Notes: generated from the sequence alone by a model not told the origin. Shown: positions 9,808 to 19,238, counted from the stretch's first letter. The stretch: 64,000 bases of DNA from Terrisporobacter sp. (GCA_029851945.1 JARKUZ010000062.1:1-64000), one strand, 5' to 3'. Made by a program: numbers and translations.

Positions 9808-9834
9808 AAGAGCCACCTAAAAGGTGGCTCTTTT
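9808..9834. terminator. Bidirectional terminator between convergent genes
   Basis: A 10-bp stem (AGAGCCACCT at 9809-9818 paired with 9822-9831) has A and T runs on both sides. It ends the Nuo-like operon (+) and the ABC substrate-binding protein gene (-). Confidence 0.85.
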
Positions 9835-9854
9835 GTTTCATTAAAAAATACATA

Positions 9855-10892
9855 TTATTTATTATTATCTATTGCTTTTTGAGCATATGAAGTAGTAACT
9901 ACAGAATCATAAGGTATTTTTTCGTCTAGCTCTCCGCCCTCAATCATTACATTCATTAAATTATCTAAGCTTTTTTCTTCTAATAGAGGATTAGAACACC
10001 AAGCATCTATTTCTTTATATTTTTGAGCAACAACTAGTAGATCTTCTTTTGAAGTATCTTTAAAGAAAGGTTGTATAGCATCTGCAACTTCCTCATCTGA
10101 AGCTTTTTGAACCCATTGTTGGCCTTTATATAATGCGTTAGTAAATCTCTGAATCAAATCAGAATTTTTATCCATATAAGATTTAGTCGCAGAATAAGCA
10201 GTAAAAGGTATCTCTCCAGAATCTTGACCTACTGAAGCCACTATATAACCAGCACCTTCTTTAACTAACTGAGTTGCAGTTGGTTCAAATGCAGTCGTAT
10301 AATCAGCTTCGCCTGCAGCAAAAGCTCCAGCCATAACACCAAATTGCACATCTGTACGAACATTTACATTTCCATTAGCTGTGTCTTCACCTATTGTCAA
10401 ACCTTTATCTTTTAATAAATATTCTAAAGTCATTAGAGGTACACCGCCGGCTCTTCCTCCTAAAACTTCTTTACCTTTTAAATCGTCGTAAGAGAAGTTA
10501 TCATTTTTTTCTCTTGATACTAGAAAACTTCCATCTCTTTTAGTTAATTGAGCAAAATTAATAGCATAATCATCGCTTCCTTGATTATATACATATATTG
10601 ATGCTTCTGGACCCATTAATCCGATATCAGCTTCTCCAGAAATTAAAGCAGCCATTGTTTTATCAGCACCTTGAGCGTCAATTAAGTCAATTTCTATACC
10701 TTCTTCTTCAAAAAATCCTTTAGTTATAGCAGCATATTGAGGTGCATAAAATACAGAATGAGTTACTTCAGCTATAGTGATTTTGTCTAGTTTTTTATTA
10801 TTTGATGATGTTTGGTCTGTACTAGTACAACCTGTTAAACAGCAAATACCAAGAGCAAGGGCGCTTGTTAGAGCTATAATTTTTTTGTACAT
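9855..10892 (-). CDS. ABC transporter substrate-binding lipoprotein (SsuA/NMT1-like)
   Basis: This 345-residue lipoprotein has a signal peptide and a lipobox ending LTGC about 20 residues from the start, so it would be anchored outside the membrane. The mature protein is a periplasmic-type two-lobe fold of the nitrate/sulfonate/thiamine-precursor family: KITIAEVTHSVFYAPQYAAI, then GFFEEEGIEIDL and GGRAGGVPLMTLEYLL. The ligand cannot be read from sequence. The second ATG (10892) is better spaced from the AAGGGGG site than the first (10898). The matching permease and ATPase genes lie 1.4 kb upstream on the same strand, separated by an LCP gene with its own terminator, so this gene is transcribed separately. 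Confidence 0.88.
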   Translation of the reverse strand: MYKKIIALTSALALGICCLTGCTSTDQTSSNNKKLDKITIAEVTHSVFYAPQYAAITKGFFEEEGIEIDLIDAQGADKTMAALISGEADIGLMGPEASIYVYNQGSDDYAINFAQLTKRDGSFLVSREKNDNFSYDDLKGKEVLGGRAGGVPLMTLEYLLKDKGLTIGEDTANGNVNVRTDVQFGVMAGAFAAGEADYTTAFEPTATQLVKEGAGYIVASVGQDSGEIPFTAYSATKSYMDKNSDLIQRFTNALYKGQQWVQKASDEEVADAIQPFFKDTSKEDLLVVAQKYKEIDAWCSNPLLEEKSLDNLMNVMIEGGELDEKIPYDSVVTTSYAQKAIDNNK

Positions 10893-11054
10893 AAACATAT
10901 TCCCCCTTAGAAGTAATAACGATAATATATAGTATTGCTAATATACATTAATTGTTACACTTTTTAAATTGAAGCTTTATATTTCAAAATTTTTATAAAG
11001 AAAAAACACATTAAATAACTTTATAAAAAGATATATCGTTATTTATAATAAGAA

Positions 11055-11093
11055 AAAAGCTATTAAATAGTATTGCACTACATAATAGCTTTT
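11055..11093 (-). terminator. Terminator after the LCP gene
   Basis: An inverted repeat (AAAAGCTATTA at about 11055-11065 with its complement at 11083-11093) lies just downstream of the stop. It has T-rich sequence on the minus strand. Confidence 0.7.
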
Positions 11094-11097
11094 AAAT

Positions 11098-12105
11098 TTA
11101 ATAATTTAATTGTATATTGCTTGTATCTAATAGATATTCGTTATTTTCTGGTAAAATATTATTATAAATAAAATCTTTTAATACAACAGTAGAGTTTATA
11201 TCGTATAACCATACCCATCCTGCATTTTTATAAATCCCACCTTTTGAATGTACATCATCTGTTATAGGAAACTCAGCCTGGATTATTGCATCAGAAGTTG
11301 ATTTATTAGCTAGTATACTTACACCAGCGGAAGCTAAGTTTAAAATATCTTTTGAATTTAAGTTAGTTGTTATATATGGTAGAACTGTATCAATTAAAGC
11401 TGGAAACTTTGTCAAAGGCATATCTTTATATTTTTCAATGATTGCCATTATAACTTCTCTTTGTCTCTCATCTCTATTTATAGCAGTATCATTTTTTCTT
11501 ATTCTAGTATATGCAAGAGCCTGATAACCATTTAAGGTTTGTTTACCAGTAGACGTTATTAATTCCAAGTTACCTTTTTTAGGATTATCTGATAACTGAT
11601 AACATTCTTGTACATATTTATTTAATTCTTTAATTTCAGTTGATGATACATCAACCTCTACACCATCTAGAACATAAATTATATCCATTAATGAAGTAAA
11701 GTCTACTATTGCAAATTTATCAACACCAATACCGAACTCATTTTCAATAGTCTCAAATAATAGAGGTTCTTTTCCCCAAAAATAAGCGGTATTTAATTTA
11801 TCTTTACCTTTACCTGGTATATCTACATATGTATCACGAGCTAATGACGTAAGTTTGATATTTTTATTATTGCTATCTATAGTTAATATTATCATAGAAT
11901 CTGTTCTAAAAGCAGTTTCTCCTTTTCTACCATCTGTACCAAGTAACAATATGTTTGTTATACCATTTACATCTTCTATTTTAGAATTATAAGTAGATTC
12001 AACAGTTACATCTTTGAGTTTAAAATTAATATAACCATATACACTTAGTGGTATAATTATTAGCAATGAAACTAATACTATTACAAATTTTTTTAATTTT
12101 GACAA
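11098..12105 (-). CDS. LytR-CpsA-Psr (LCP) family cell-wall polymer transferase
   Basis: This 335-residue protein has one N-terminal membrane segment (KKFVIVLVSLLIIIPLSVYGYI) and an extracellular LCP domain. LLLGTDGR, FRTDSMIILTI, SLARDTYVDIPG and YTRIRKNDTAINRDERQREV carry the Arg and Asp residues that bind the polyprenyl pyrophosphate headgroup. LCP enzymes attach teichoic acid-like or capsular polymers to peptidoglycan outside the cell. Its position between the parts of an ABC importer appears incidental: a terminator flanks it on each side. Confidence 0.92.
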   Translation of the reverse strand: MSKLKKFVIVLVSLLIIIPLSVYGYINFKLKDVTVESTYNSKIEDVNGITNILLLGTDGRKGETAFRTDSMIILTIDSNNKNIKLTSLARDTYVDIPGKGKDKLNTAYFWGKEPLLFETIENEFGIGVDKFAIVDFTSLMDIIYVLDGVEVDVSSTEIKELNKYVQECYQLSDNPKKGNLELITSTGKQTLNGYQALAYTRIRKNDTAINRDERQREVIMAIIEKYKDMPLTKFPALIDTVLPYITTNLNSKDILNLASAGVSILANKSTSDAIIQAEFPITDDVHSKGGIYKNAGWVWLYDINSTVVLKDFIYNNILPENNEYLLDTSNIQLNY

Positions 12106-12283
12106 CTTAATCCCTTCCCATCTTATATATTGTAAATTTTAGCTATGATAGTAATTATAGCAATAAAAATAAATTGTATCAATAATTTAAAAGTTACTAT
12201 TTTGTATATCTTGTAAAATAAGGAATTATTTTGTTATAGTAAGTAGAATAATTTTATGATAAATAATTATTTAGAATATAAAA

Positions 12284-12315
12284 AATATTGCTAATTTATA
12301 AATAATTAGCAATAC
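12284..12315 (-). terminator. Terminator after the ABC permease gene
   Basis: A 13-bp stem (AATTAGCAATA core, 12284-12296 with 12303-12315) has T runs on both strands. It lies about 30 bp past the permease stop. Confidence 0.75.
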
Positions 12316-12346
12316 TTTTTTTGACTTATAATAAAATCATATTAAC

Positions 12347-13180
12347 TTACTGACCTTTAATTCTTCTTTGTCTATAATAGTAGAATTTTTCGATTAAGTT
12401 AACAATTTCATACATACCCCATGCACAAACTGCTAATACAAATACACCCATCATAACTAAATCTAGTTTAAATACTTGGCTACCATAAACTATTAGGTAT
12501 CCTATACCAGCTCTAGAAACTAAAAACTCACCAACTATAACTCCGACCCATGCCATACCAATATTAATTTTTGTTAAGTTAATTAAGTTTCCTATATTAC
12601 CAGGTAAAATTAATTTAAATAAAATTTGAGATTTTGTTGCCCCGAAGCTTTTTAACATTTTTATTTTTTCTTCGTCAATATTAATAAAATAATTATAAGC
12701 AGACAGTATTGTAATAACTACAGAAATTGCTATAGCCGTTACTACTATTCCTTTAACACCAGCACCGACCCATACTATAATTATAGGAGCTAAAGCAGTT
12801 TTAGGAAGTGCATTTAATACTACTAAAAATGGATCTAGGATTTTAGATAAAAATTCTGACCACCAGAGCATAATTGCAATAATTATACCTAACACACTTC
12901 CTATAACTAATCCAAGAATAGTCTCATAAACAGATATCCATATATGTTCAAATAATGTTCCACTAGAGGTATATGACATAAATAAATTATAAATATCTGT
13001 TGGTTTACTAAATAGAAAAGTATTTATTATATTATTGTCTGCAAGTATTTGCCACAATAAAAAAAAGCTTATTAAAAGTAAAATTTGAATAGCTATAATC
13101 TTTATTTTTTTTAATTTAACATCTTTTAAATATTGTTTATATTCTTTAGAAGTTTTATCAAATGTCTTATTAAAACTCAT
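12347..13180 (-). CDS. ABC transporter permease (SsuC/TauC-like)
   Basis: This protein of about 277 residues has six predicted membrane segments and the binding-protein-dependent transport signature. KMLKSFGATKSQILFKLILPG is the EAA loop that docks the ATPase. ATG 13180 (MSFNKTF) is chosen because AAGGAG lies about 10 nt upstream; the 28 in-frame codons before it have no ribosome site and overlap the ATPase gene. With that start the two genes overlap by 11 bp and are probably translationally coupled. It should import the ligand of the SsuA-like lipoprotein encoded further downstream. Confidence 0.9.
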   Translation of the reverse strand: MSFNKTFDKTSKEYKQYLKDVKLKKIKIIAIQILLLISFFLLWQILADNNIINTFLFSKPTDIYNLFMSYTSSGTLFEHIWISVYETILGLVIGSVLGIIIAIMLWWSEFLSKILDPFLVVLNALPKTALAPIIIVWVGAGVKGIVVTAIAISVVITILSAYNYFINIDEEKIKMLKSFGATKSQILFKLILPGNIGNLINLTKINIGMAWVGVIVGEFLVSRAGIGYLIVYGSQVFKLDLVMMGVFVLAVCAWGMYEIVNLIEKFYYYRQRRIKGQ

Positions 13181-13922
13181 TATTGTCCAACTCCTTCCAT
13201 AATATATCAAAATAAGTTTGAAACTTAGGTACCTTTCGACATTTAAAAGGAGTCTTGTCATCACATAGTCCTAAATCTATATCATAAATTTTCTTTATTG
13301 TGGAAGGTCGTTTTGATAGTACAGCAACTTTATCTCCCATAGCTATTGCTTCACTAATGTCATGAGTTACTAATATTACAGACTTATTTTCATTTTTTAT
13401 AATTCTGTAAACATCATCATTAACCATTAATCTAGTTTGATAATCTAGTGCAGAGAATGGCTCATCTAACAATAAAATATCTGGATTAACAGATAGAGTC
13501 CTAATAAGTGCAACTCTTTGTCTCATACCTCCAGAAAGTTCTTTTGGATACATGTTTCTAAAATCCCAAAGTCCATATGTTTTTAATAGTCTTTCTATTC
13601 TTTTAATAGATTGTTTATCATTTTTCTTATGCATAATTTCTAACCCTATTGTTATATTATCCATAATAGATCTCCATTCTAAAAGATGATCTTTTTGAAA
13701 CATATAACCAATGGAGCCTTTAATATTCACTTCTCCTGATGTTGGTTTTAAAAGATTTGTCAATATGTTTAAAATAGTAGACTTTCCACTTCCTGATGGA
13801 CCAAGAAGCGAAATTATTTCTCCTTCTTCCAATGAAAAAGAGATGTTATCTAAAACTTTTACTTCCCCTTCTTTACTATAAAAGTTTTTAGTAAGATTAT
13901 TTACTTCTACTATTGTCCCCAT
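13170..13922 (-). CDS. ABC transporter ATP-binding protein (SsuB/TauB-like)
   Basis: This cytosolic ATPase of about 250 residues has Walker A GPSGSGKST, Q-loop YMFQKDH, signature LSGGMRQRVAL, Walker B ILLLDEPFSALD and switch His VTHDISEA. ATG 13922 is chosen over 13937 because GGGGGGTGA lies between them. It is the first gene of the ATPase-permease pair. No TPP or other known riboswitch is visible in the about 130 bp upstream; there is a short ATAGT-N4-ACTAT repeat at about 13953-13966, a possible operator. Confidence 0.93.
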   Translation of the reverse strand: MGTIVEVNNLTKNFYSKEGEVKVLDNISFSLEEGEIISLLGPSGSGKSTILNILTNLLKPTSGEVNIKGSIGYMFQKDHLLEWRSIMDNITIGLEIMHKKNDKQSIKRIERLLKTYGLWDFRNMYPKELSGGMRQRVALIRTLSVNPDILLLDEPFSALDYQTRLMVNDDVYRIIKNENKSVILVTHDISEAIAMGDKVAVLSKRPSTIKKIYDIDLGLCDDKTPFKCRKVPKFQTYFDILWKELDNNEF

Positions 13923-14051
13923 GATGTCACCCCCCAAATATGTTTTTTAGGTATAGTTTATACTATTAAAAAATAGATATATTTGTACCATTTTATCAAA
14001 AGTATCTAAATAAATATTTTTTATTGAGTATAAACTTACTTAAAATATAAA

Positions 14052-14086
14052 AAAATAATGGCAAGCGATTAGGCTTACCATTATTT
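14052..14086 (-). terminator. Terminator after the DUF1540 gene
   Basis: An imperfect stem (AATAATGGCAAGC with GCTTACCATTATT, one mismatch) abuts the stop codon and is followed by T-rich sequence on the minus strand. Confidence 0.7.
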
Positions 14087-14389
14087 TTATTTTTCTAATA
14101 TAAATGTATCACAACTAGCATTATTATAATTAATTTGTACACTAGGTGCTGTACAAGTTTGATTACTATTATAATTGCACTTTTTAGCTTTACAATGAAT
14201 ATCTGTAGAAGTAGTAAATGTGTTGCTTGTATTGTTTGATAGACTATTTCCTTTGTCTTTTGATATAAAAGTAGAGCATGTAGTTTCAGCAGTAGATGTT
14301 GCTTTCGTTCCGTGTACTTCTATATTACCAGCATAACAGATTCCTGAATTATTATAAATACAATTTCCTGCAGAACAATTTAATGTCAT
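14087..14389 (-). CDS. Tandem DUF1540 protein
   Basis: This 100-residue protein contains two copies of the Cys-rich DUF1540 motif. The first is at about residues 4-43 (C-x4-C-x5-G-x-C, ending TTCSTF) and the second at about 67-96 (C-x4-C-x6-TC, ending ASCDTF). Each copy has four Cys likely to bind a metal. A Ser/Thr/Asn-rich linker joins them. DUF1540 proteins are common in spore-forming clostridia; their function is unknown. GGAGG precedes the ATG. It is monocistronic. Confidence 0.85.
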   Translation of the reverse strand: MTLNCSAGNCIYNNSGICYAGNIEVHGTKATSTAETTCSTFISKDKGNSLSNNTSNTFTTSTDIHCKAKKCNYNSNQTCTAPSVQINYNNASCDTFILEK

Positions 14390-14637
14390 ATATTTACCTC
14401 CATAAGTATAAAATTCTTTTATTATTATTTACAAGAACATATCTTTTATTCTAAAAATGTAAAATTTTAGATTATTCAATGAGAATATAAAAATATATCA
14501 TTTTTATTAATAGAATTATACATACAAAGGTTGTCGAAATAAAATGTATAGGTTATTATCTAAACTAGAGTAGTTACAATTTTTCTATGTGTTATAATTT
14601 TATTATATTCAATAAGACAAATAAGAAAGGATTCAGT

Positions 14638-15552
14638 ATGACATTAGAACATATTATATTTATTGTTTCACTTATAATTATAGCTTTGCTTTATATAGGC
14701 CATAGATTATATAATTATGGTTTAAATCCTTACACTTCTAAGGAGGGTATATTTAATAATTCTAAAAATGAAGAGATACCTTATAAAGATATTTGGTTAT
14801 CAGAGTATGATAATAAAGAAGATATTTATATTGATTCAAATGATAATTTAAAATTACACGGATATTTAATTGCAAATAACAATTCACATGAATGGGTTAT
14901 TACTGTGCATGGGTATACCTGTAGTGCTAATAGTATGAGTAATATTGCTTATCACTATTTTAATAAAGGATATAACCTTATAATACCGGATTTGAGAGGC
15001 CATGGTAAAAGTGAAGGGAATTATATAGGAATGGGATGGCATGATAGGCTAGATATATTAAAATGGATTGATTATATCATGCAAAAAGATTCAGAAGCGA
15101 AAATTATTCTTCATGGTGTTTCTATGGGAGCAAGTACAGTAATGATGGTAAGCGGAGAAGACATTCCATCTAATGTAAAGGTTATAATTGAAGATTGTGG
15201 CTATACATCAGCCATAGAGCAATTTTCTTACAAAATAAAAAAAATGTATAAAATACCTTCTTTCCCCATATTAAATATTTGTAGTTTTATTTCTAAAATA
15301 AAAGCTAATTATTTTATAGAAGAAGCTTCTTCTATAAAACAAATTAAAAAATCTAAAACACCTATATTGTTTATTCATGGTGATAAAGATAAATTTGTGC
15401 CATTTTATATGCAAGATAAATTATATGAAGCTTGCAGCTCTAAAAAAGAAAAGCTAATCATAGAGAATGCTGGTCATGCAAAGTGTGAAAAAGTAAATAG
15501 TAAATTATACTGGGATACAGTAGATAAATTTATAAGAGAAAATATTTATTGA
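14638..15552 (+). CDS. Alpha/beta hydrolase, membrane-anchored (YqkD/BAAT-like)
   Basis: This 304-residue protein has an N-terminal membrane anchor (HIIFIVSLIIIALLYIGH) and a serine hydrolase domain. Motifs are VHGYTCSA (oxyanion strand), RGHGKSEG, the nucleophile elbow GVSMGAS, the acid strand FIHGDKDKFVP and the catalytic His in NAGHAKC. The substrate is unknown; relatives are annotated as extracellular peptidases or lipases. ATG 14638 follows AGAAAGG at a normal distance, whereas an earlier in-frame ATG (14587) has no ribosome site. Its stop codon touches the start of a decayed cobalamin adenosyltransferase gene. Confidence 0.85.
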   Translation: MTLEHIIFIVSLIIIALLYIGHRLYNYGLNPYTSKEGIFNNSKNEEIPYKDIWLSEYDNKEDIYIDSNDNLKLHGYLIANNNSHEWVITVHGYTCSANSMSNIAYHYFNKGYNLIIPDLRGHGKSEGNYIGMGWHDRLDILKWIDYIMQKDSEAKIILHGVSMGASTVMMVSGEDIPSNVKVIIEDCGYTSAIEQFSYKIKKMYKIPSFPILNICSFISKIKANYFIEEASSIKQIKKSKTPILFIHGDKDKFVPFYMQDKLYEACSSKKEKLIIENAGHAKCEKVNSKLYWDTVDKFIRENIY

Positions 15553-15845
15553 GAAGAGCGATATTAGAGTAGAGGCCTATGGAACTATTGATGAATTAAA
15601 CTCATATATAGGTTTATGCATAAATTATATAGAATACAAAGAAGAAAAAAATGAATTAAGAAAATTTAGCTTCAGCTAATCTTCATATGGCAAGAAGAAT
15701 TTGTAGAAGATCAGAGTGCATAATAATTACGCTTAGTAAAGAAGCTAAAATTAATGAAATGCTAATTAAATATATAAATAGGTTATCTGATTATTTATAT
15801 GCTGTTTCTAGATTCAATGAAAAAGAAATAATATATATAGTTATA
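15551..15845 (+). pseudogene. Decayed PduO-type ATP:cob(I)alamin adenosyltransferase
   Basis: Two separate frames encode recognisable parts of the PduO-type corrinoid adenosyltransferase. Frame one (from 15551) reads SDIRVEAYGTIDELNSYIGL, the conserved N-terminal region. A different frame (about 15679-15840) reads LHMARRICRRSE, then INRLSDYLYAVSRF, which matches the C-terminal active-site helix. The first 20 or so residues and about 80 central residues are missing, and there is a frameshift between the parts. The fragment begins exactly at the hydrolase stop codon, which suggests a deletion joined them. Confidence 0.8.
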
Positions 15846-15847
15846 AT

Positions 15848-15880
15848 AAAAGCACAGAATAAATCTTATTCTGTGCTTTT
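15848..15880. terminator. Bidirectional terminator
   Basis: A perfect 15-bp stem (AAAAGCACAGAATAA with its complement, 3-nt loop). It overlaps the stop codon of the glycosyltransferase gene and ends both converging transcripts. Confidence 0.85.
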
Positions 15881-16843
15881 ATTATAATATTCTCTTGGAA
15901 CATGTAATACTTCTAATGAATTTATATCTTCTTTACTGATATTAAACTCATTGGAATCTGTAATTCTTATAAATTTATAAATCTCCTTAAAATTTTCTTT
16001 AGTAATATGTAAATTATTATACTCTTTAATTAAAAATATATTAATAAAAAACATGACTAAAAATACTTTTATAGAAAGTAGTCTAAAATAATATTTGAAT
16101 TCATCATAGCTTTTGTTTTCTTTTAAGAAAATTCTTGTATACATATAAGCTTTCATATAATCATTTTGAGTAGTAATTGAATAGTTCCTTACAATACTTG
16201 TTTTTCTTATTCTATAATAATAAAGTGAATCGTTTATTATTGATATCTTTTTAGCCCTATAAAATAGTTGGCACATTATAGCTATATCTTCATACTTTAT
16301 ATCAGGAAAACTCAAGTTATTAAATAGTTCTCTTTTCCATAATTTATTCCATAGATAAGAGTGTATAAGGTTATCTGGAATTAAAGCTTTTAAAATTTCA
16401 TTTGATGTATAAATACCTTTATTTTTTTTATACATAACGGGTATAGATATAGATGTATTTTCATAGTATCGATAAAAATTACATATAACAACATCAGCAT
16501 TAGTTATGATAGATTCATTGTATAATTTTTCTAGATAATCATTTGTAATAAAATCATCACTATCAATAAAGATAATGTAATCACCATTAGCGTGTTTTAA
16601 TCCATTGTTCCTTGCTATGGCAACACCTTGATTTTCTTGATAAATAATCTTAAAATTGTTGTATTTTTCTTTATACGTTGTTAATATGTCATATGAATTA
16701 TCTGTAGACCCATCATCTATACAGATTACTTCAAAATTAGTGAAACTTTGACTGATTATAGACTCCAAACATTTTTCTAAATATTTACCAGTATTATATA
16801 CAGGTACAATAATACTGATAATAGGTCTTTGGTGTTTGTACAT
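15866..16843 (-). CDS. Family 2 glycosyltransferase
   Basis: This GT-A-fold enzyme of about 325 residues has ISIIVPVYNTGKYLEKCLES at the N-terminus, ICIDDGSTDNS for nucleotide binding, RNNGLKHANGDYIIFIDSDD with the metal-binding DSD, and a C-terminal helical part. It would transfer a nucleotide-sugar residue to a cell-surface glycan at the inner face of the membrane. ATG 16843 is preferred: AAGGTGG lies 7-8 nt upstream and overlaps an alternative GTG start (16855). It is a lone gene, not part of a visible polysaccharide cluster. Confidence 0.88.
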   Translation of the reverse strand: MYKHQRPIISIIVPVYNTGKYLEKCLESIISQSFTNFEVICIDDGSTDNSYDILTTYKEKYNNFKIIYQENQGVAIARNNGLKHANGDYIIFIDSDDFITNDYLEKLYNESIITNADVVICNFYRYYENTSISIPVMYKKNKGIYTSNEILKALIPDNLIHSYLWNKLWKRELFNNLSFPDIKYEDIAIMCQLFYRAKKISIINDSLYYYRIRKTSIVRNYSITTQNDYMKAYMYTRIFLKENKSYDEFKYYFRLLSIKVFLVMFFINIFLIKEYNNLHITKENFKEIYKFIRITDSNEFNISKEDINSLEVLHVPREYYNKSTE

Positions 16844-16997
16844 TATGATTTCCACCTTTCAATTTCATGATTAATTGTAAGTATATCATATAATCTTATG
16901 TAAATATTTATAAATATGTATAAAATTTGGTATTTTATCATAATAATTAAATAGATATTACGATAAGATAAAACTATATATTATAGGAGTGATAAAT

Positions 16998-17630
16998 TTG
17001 CATAATAGAGAAATTAAGATAGAAAAAAATTTGCAAAAATGGGAAGATAAAATAGTACAAATATTTCCTAATGCAATTCCAAATAGCTGTAAATGGATAG
17101 ATGAAATAGATATACTAAATATATTATTTACTTTATGTGATAAAAATCTAAATAATATATACTATCCAAATGGACAAGTCTATGATTTGATGGGAGTAGA
17201 TTTTTCAAAGGAGGATAGATGTTTAGAGCTAATTACAGGTGATTCTATAGATATAATAAAACCAACTGAACTATCTTTCCATTATTTCAATGAAGAATTT
17301 TCATGGTCATATTTTAGAGTAGAGATAGATGATTTAGATCAGACATCAATTTATGACTATAAATGTCTATACAAAGAAGATTTAGTTATGTTAGAAGATG
17401 GACGATATATTGATATTTATAATTGGTATAGAAGAGAATACGAAGAAGATAACAAAATAACTAGGAAACTTGGTAGTAACGATCAAGTTGTAAGTAGATT
17501 TTTAAATAAATCTTCTTTCCTAATTTTTCCTAAGGGTTCTCCGTTTCATAATATTTATAACAAAAATTATAATATGCTAGATAGTGATGAGCTAGTAAAA
17601 ATTATAGAGGATTTTATTCCAAAGGGATAA
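16998..17630 (+). CDS. Unrecognised cytosolic protein of about 210 residues
   Basis: No domain is recognised. The start is probably TTG 16998, which is 8 nt from TAGGAG; the in-frame GTG at 16989 overlaps that site. The protein is acidic and aromatic-rich (WSYFRVEIDDL, YDYKCLYKEDLVMLEDGRYIDIYNWY) with no signal peptide or membrane segment. It is likely a globular alpha/beta protein. It stands alone between the glycosyltransferase and deoD. Confidence 0.6.
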   Translation: MHNREIKIEKNLQKWEDKIVQIFPNAIPNSCKWIDEIDILNILFTLCDKNLNNIYYPNGQVYDLMGVDFSKEDRCLELITGDSIDIIKPTELSFHYFNEEFSWSYFRVEIDDLDQTSIYDYKCLYKEDLVMLEDGRYIDIYNWYRREYEEDNKITRKLGSNDQVVSRFLNKSSFLIFPKGSPFHNIYNKNYNMLDSDELVKIIEDFIPKG

Positions 17631-17710
17631 AAGTGCGATTTTTTGCATGCGAGAACGTAAGTTCTATATAGATAAAAATAGCATTTTTAAATATAAAATA
17701 AAGTTATATG

Positions 17711-17739
17711 TTTACATTAAATTATGCGTATAATATAAT
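17711..17739 (+). promoter_or_regulatory. Predicted sigma-A promoter of deoD
   Basis: TTTACA (17711-17716) and TATAAT (17734-17739) are separated by 17 bp. They lie about 75 bp upstream of the deoD start. Confidence 0.6.
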
Positions 17740-17813
17740 ATAGAGGATAACATATACATAAATAATATTTTTATATGTAATTTGACAACATAAATAAATT
17801 AGGAGGAAATAAC

Positions 17814-18533
17814 ATGAGTAAATCATCAGTGCCAACACCTCATATAGGAGCACAAGTTGGAGACATAGCTGAAACTGTATTATTACCAGGAGATCCTTTA
17901 AGAGCTAAATTTATAGCAGAGAATTTCTTAGAGGATGTAGTAGAATACAATACAGTAAGAGGAATGTATGGATATACAGGATACTACAAAGGAAAGAGAA
18001 TATCAGTTCAAGGTTCAGGAATGGGTATGCCATCAATAGGAATCTATTCTTTTGAATTAATACACTTTTACGGAGTTAAAAATCTAATAAGAATAGGTTC
18101 TGCTGGAGCTTTAAGCGATAAATTAGACTTATATGATATAGTTATAGGAATGGGAGCATGTACAGATTCTAACTTTGCATCTCAATATAACTTACCAGGT
18201 ACTTATGCACCAATAGCTAGTTATGAATTACTTGAAAAAGCTGTTTCAATATCTAAAGATCAAGGAGTAGATGTACACGTAGGAAATATATTATCAAGTG
18301 ATATATTCTATGGAGATGAAGGATTAGATGGTCTAAGAAAATGGACTAAAATGGGAGTATTATGTGTTGAGATGGAAGCTGCTGCACTTTATATGAATGC
18401 TGCAAGAGCTGGAGTTAATGCATTAGCCATACTTACTATATCTGATTGTCCACTAGAAGGTAAAGCTACAACTGCTCATGAAAGACAAGTAGCATTTACT
18501 AAAATGATGGATATAGCTTTAAATTTAGCATAA
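17814..18533 (+). CDS. deoD: Purine-nucleoside phosphorylase DeoD
   Basis: This 239-residue enzyme is of the hexameric, bacterial trimeric-fold PNP type. It splits purine (deoxy)nucleosides with phosphate in the cytosol. Visible motifs are [29 protein letters not shown] at the N-terminus, [20 protein letters not shown], the family signature, VEMEAAALY for ribose binding and TISDCPL with the catalytic Asp. Length is standard. A good AGGAGG site and a sigma-A-type promoter precede it; a terminator follows. It sits alone, without deoB or deoC. Confidence 0.96.
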   Translation: MSKSSVPTPHIGAQVGDIAETVLLPGDPLRAKFIAENFLEDVVEYNTVRGMYGYTGYYKGKRISVQGSGMGMPSIGIYSFELIHFYGVKNLIRIGSAGALSDKLDLYDIVIGMGACTDSNFASQYNLPGTYAPIASYELLEKAVSISKDQGVDVHVGNILSSDIFYGDEGLDGLRKWTKMGVLCVEMEAAALYMNAARAGVNALAILTISDCPLEGKATTAHERQVAFTKMMDIALNLA

Positions 18534-18566
18534 TTTTAATAAATATAATAAATAAATGATAAAAAG

Positions 18567-18597
18567 AAAAGTCTTCTATATTAAATAGAAGACTTTT
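18567..18597. terminator. Bidirectional terminator between deoD and lexA
   Basis: A 12-bp stem (AAAAGTCTTCTA paired with 18586-18597) has A/T runs on each side. Confidence 0.8.
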
Positions 18598-19238
18598 TAT
18601 AATACCCTAAATACACCTTTAACAACTCCTACTATCTCTACGTTTCTTTCATCTAAAATAAGAGGATCCATAAATTCATTTTCTGGTTGTAATCTTACTT
18701 TTCTATCTTCTTTAAAGAATCGTTTTACAGTAGCTGCTTCACCATTTATCAGAGCAACTACAATCTCAGAATTAGATGCATGGTTTACTTTATCTACAAT
18801 TACATAGTCTTTATCAAGTATACCTGCATTAATCATACTTTCACCTCTAACTTTTAAAATAAAATTATTTTTACCGTGAATTAAATTAATTGGTAAAGGC
18901 ATGTATTCTTCGATATTTTGTTCTGCTAATATAGGTTCACCAGCAGTAATTTGACCAACTACAGGTATAGGTACTATTTCTTGATTTAATCCTGGAGCGT
19001 CATTAGTATTATTATCTAATATTTCAATTGCTCGTGGTTTACTTGGATCTCTTTTTATGTATCCTAATTTTTCAAGTTTGTTCAAATGCGAATGAACAGT
19101 AGAAGTAGATTTTAATCCAACAGCAGTACATATTTCTCTTACTGATGGTGGATATCCTTTATCAAGTTGTTGCTCCTTAATAAACTCTAAAATCATTACT
19201 TGTTTATTTGTTAAATCTAAATACATATAATCACTCAT
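18597..19238 (-). CDS. lexA: LexA SOS repressor
   Basis: This 213-residue repressor has an N-terminal winged helix (KGYPPSVREICTAVGLKSTSTVHSHLNKLEKLGYI) and a C-terminal S24 autoprotease domain. The Ala-Gly cleavage site is in GQITAGEPIL, the catalytic Ser is in GESMINAGI and the Lys is in AATVKRF. RecA-stimulated self-cleavage derepresses the SOS regulon. A box matching the clostridial LexA site lies 80 bp upstream, so it is likely autoregulated. Confidence 0.97.
   Translation of the reverse strand: MSDYMYLDLTNKQVMILEFIKEQQLDKGYPPSVREICTAVGLKSTSTVHSHLNKLEKLGYIKRDPSKPRAIEILDNNTNDAPGLNQEIVPIPVVGQITAGEPILAEQNIEEYMPLPINLIHGKNNFILKVRGESMINAGILDKDYVIVDKVNHASNSEIVVALINGEAATVKRFFKEDRKVRLQPENEFMDPLILDERNVEIVGVVKGVFRVL

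Noticed and set aside
13923..14086. A TPP riboswitch before the ABC importer
   Set aside because: The importer type can carry thiamine precursors, but no CTGAGA or ACCTGATCTGGATAATG-like box is visible on the minus strand.
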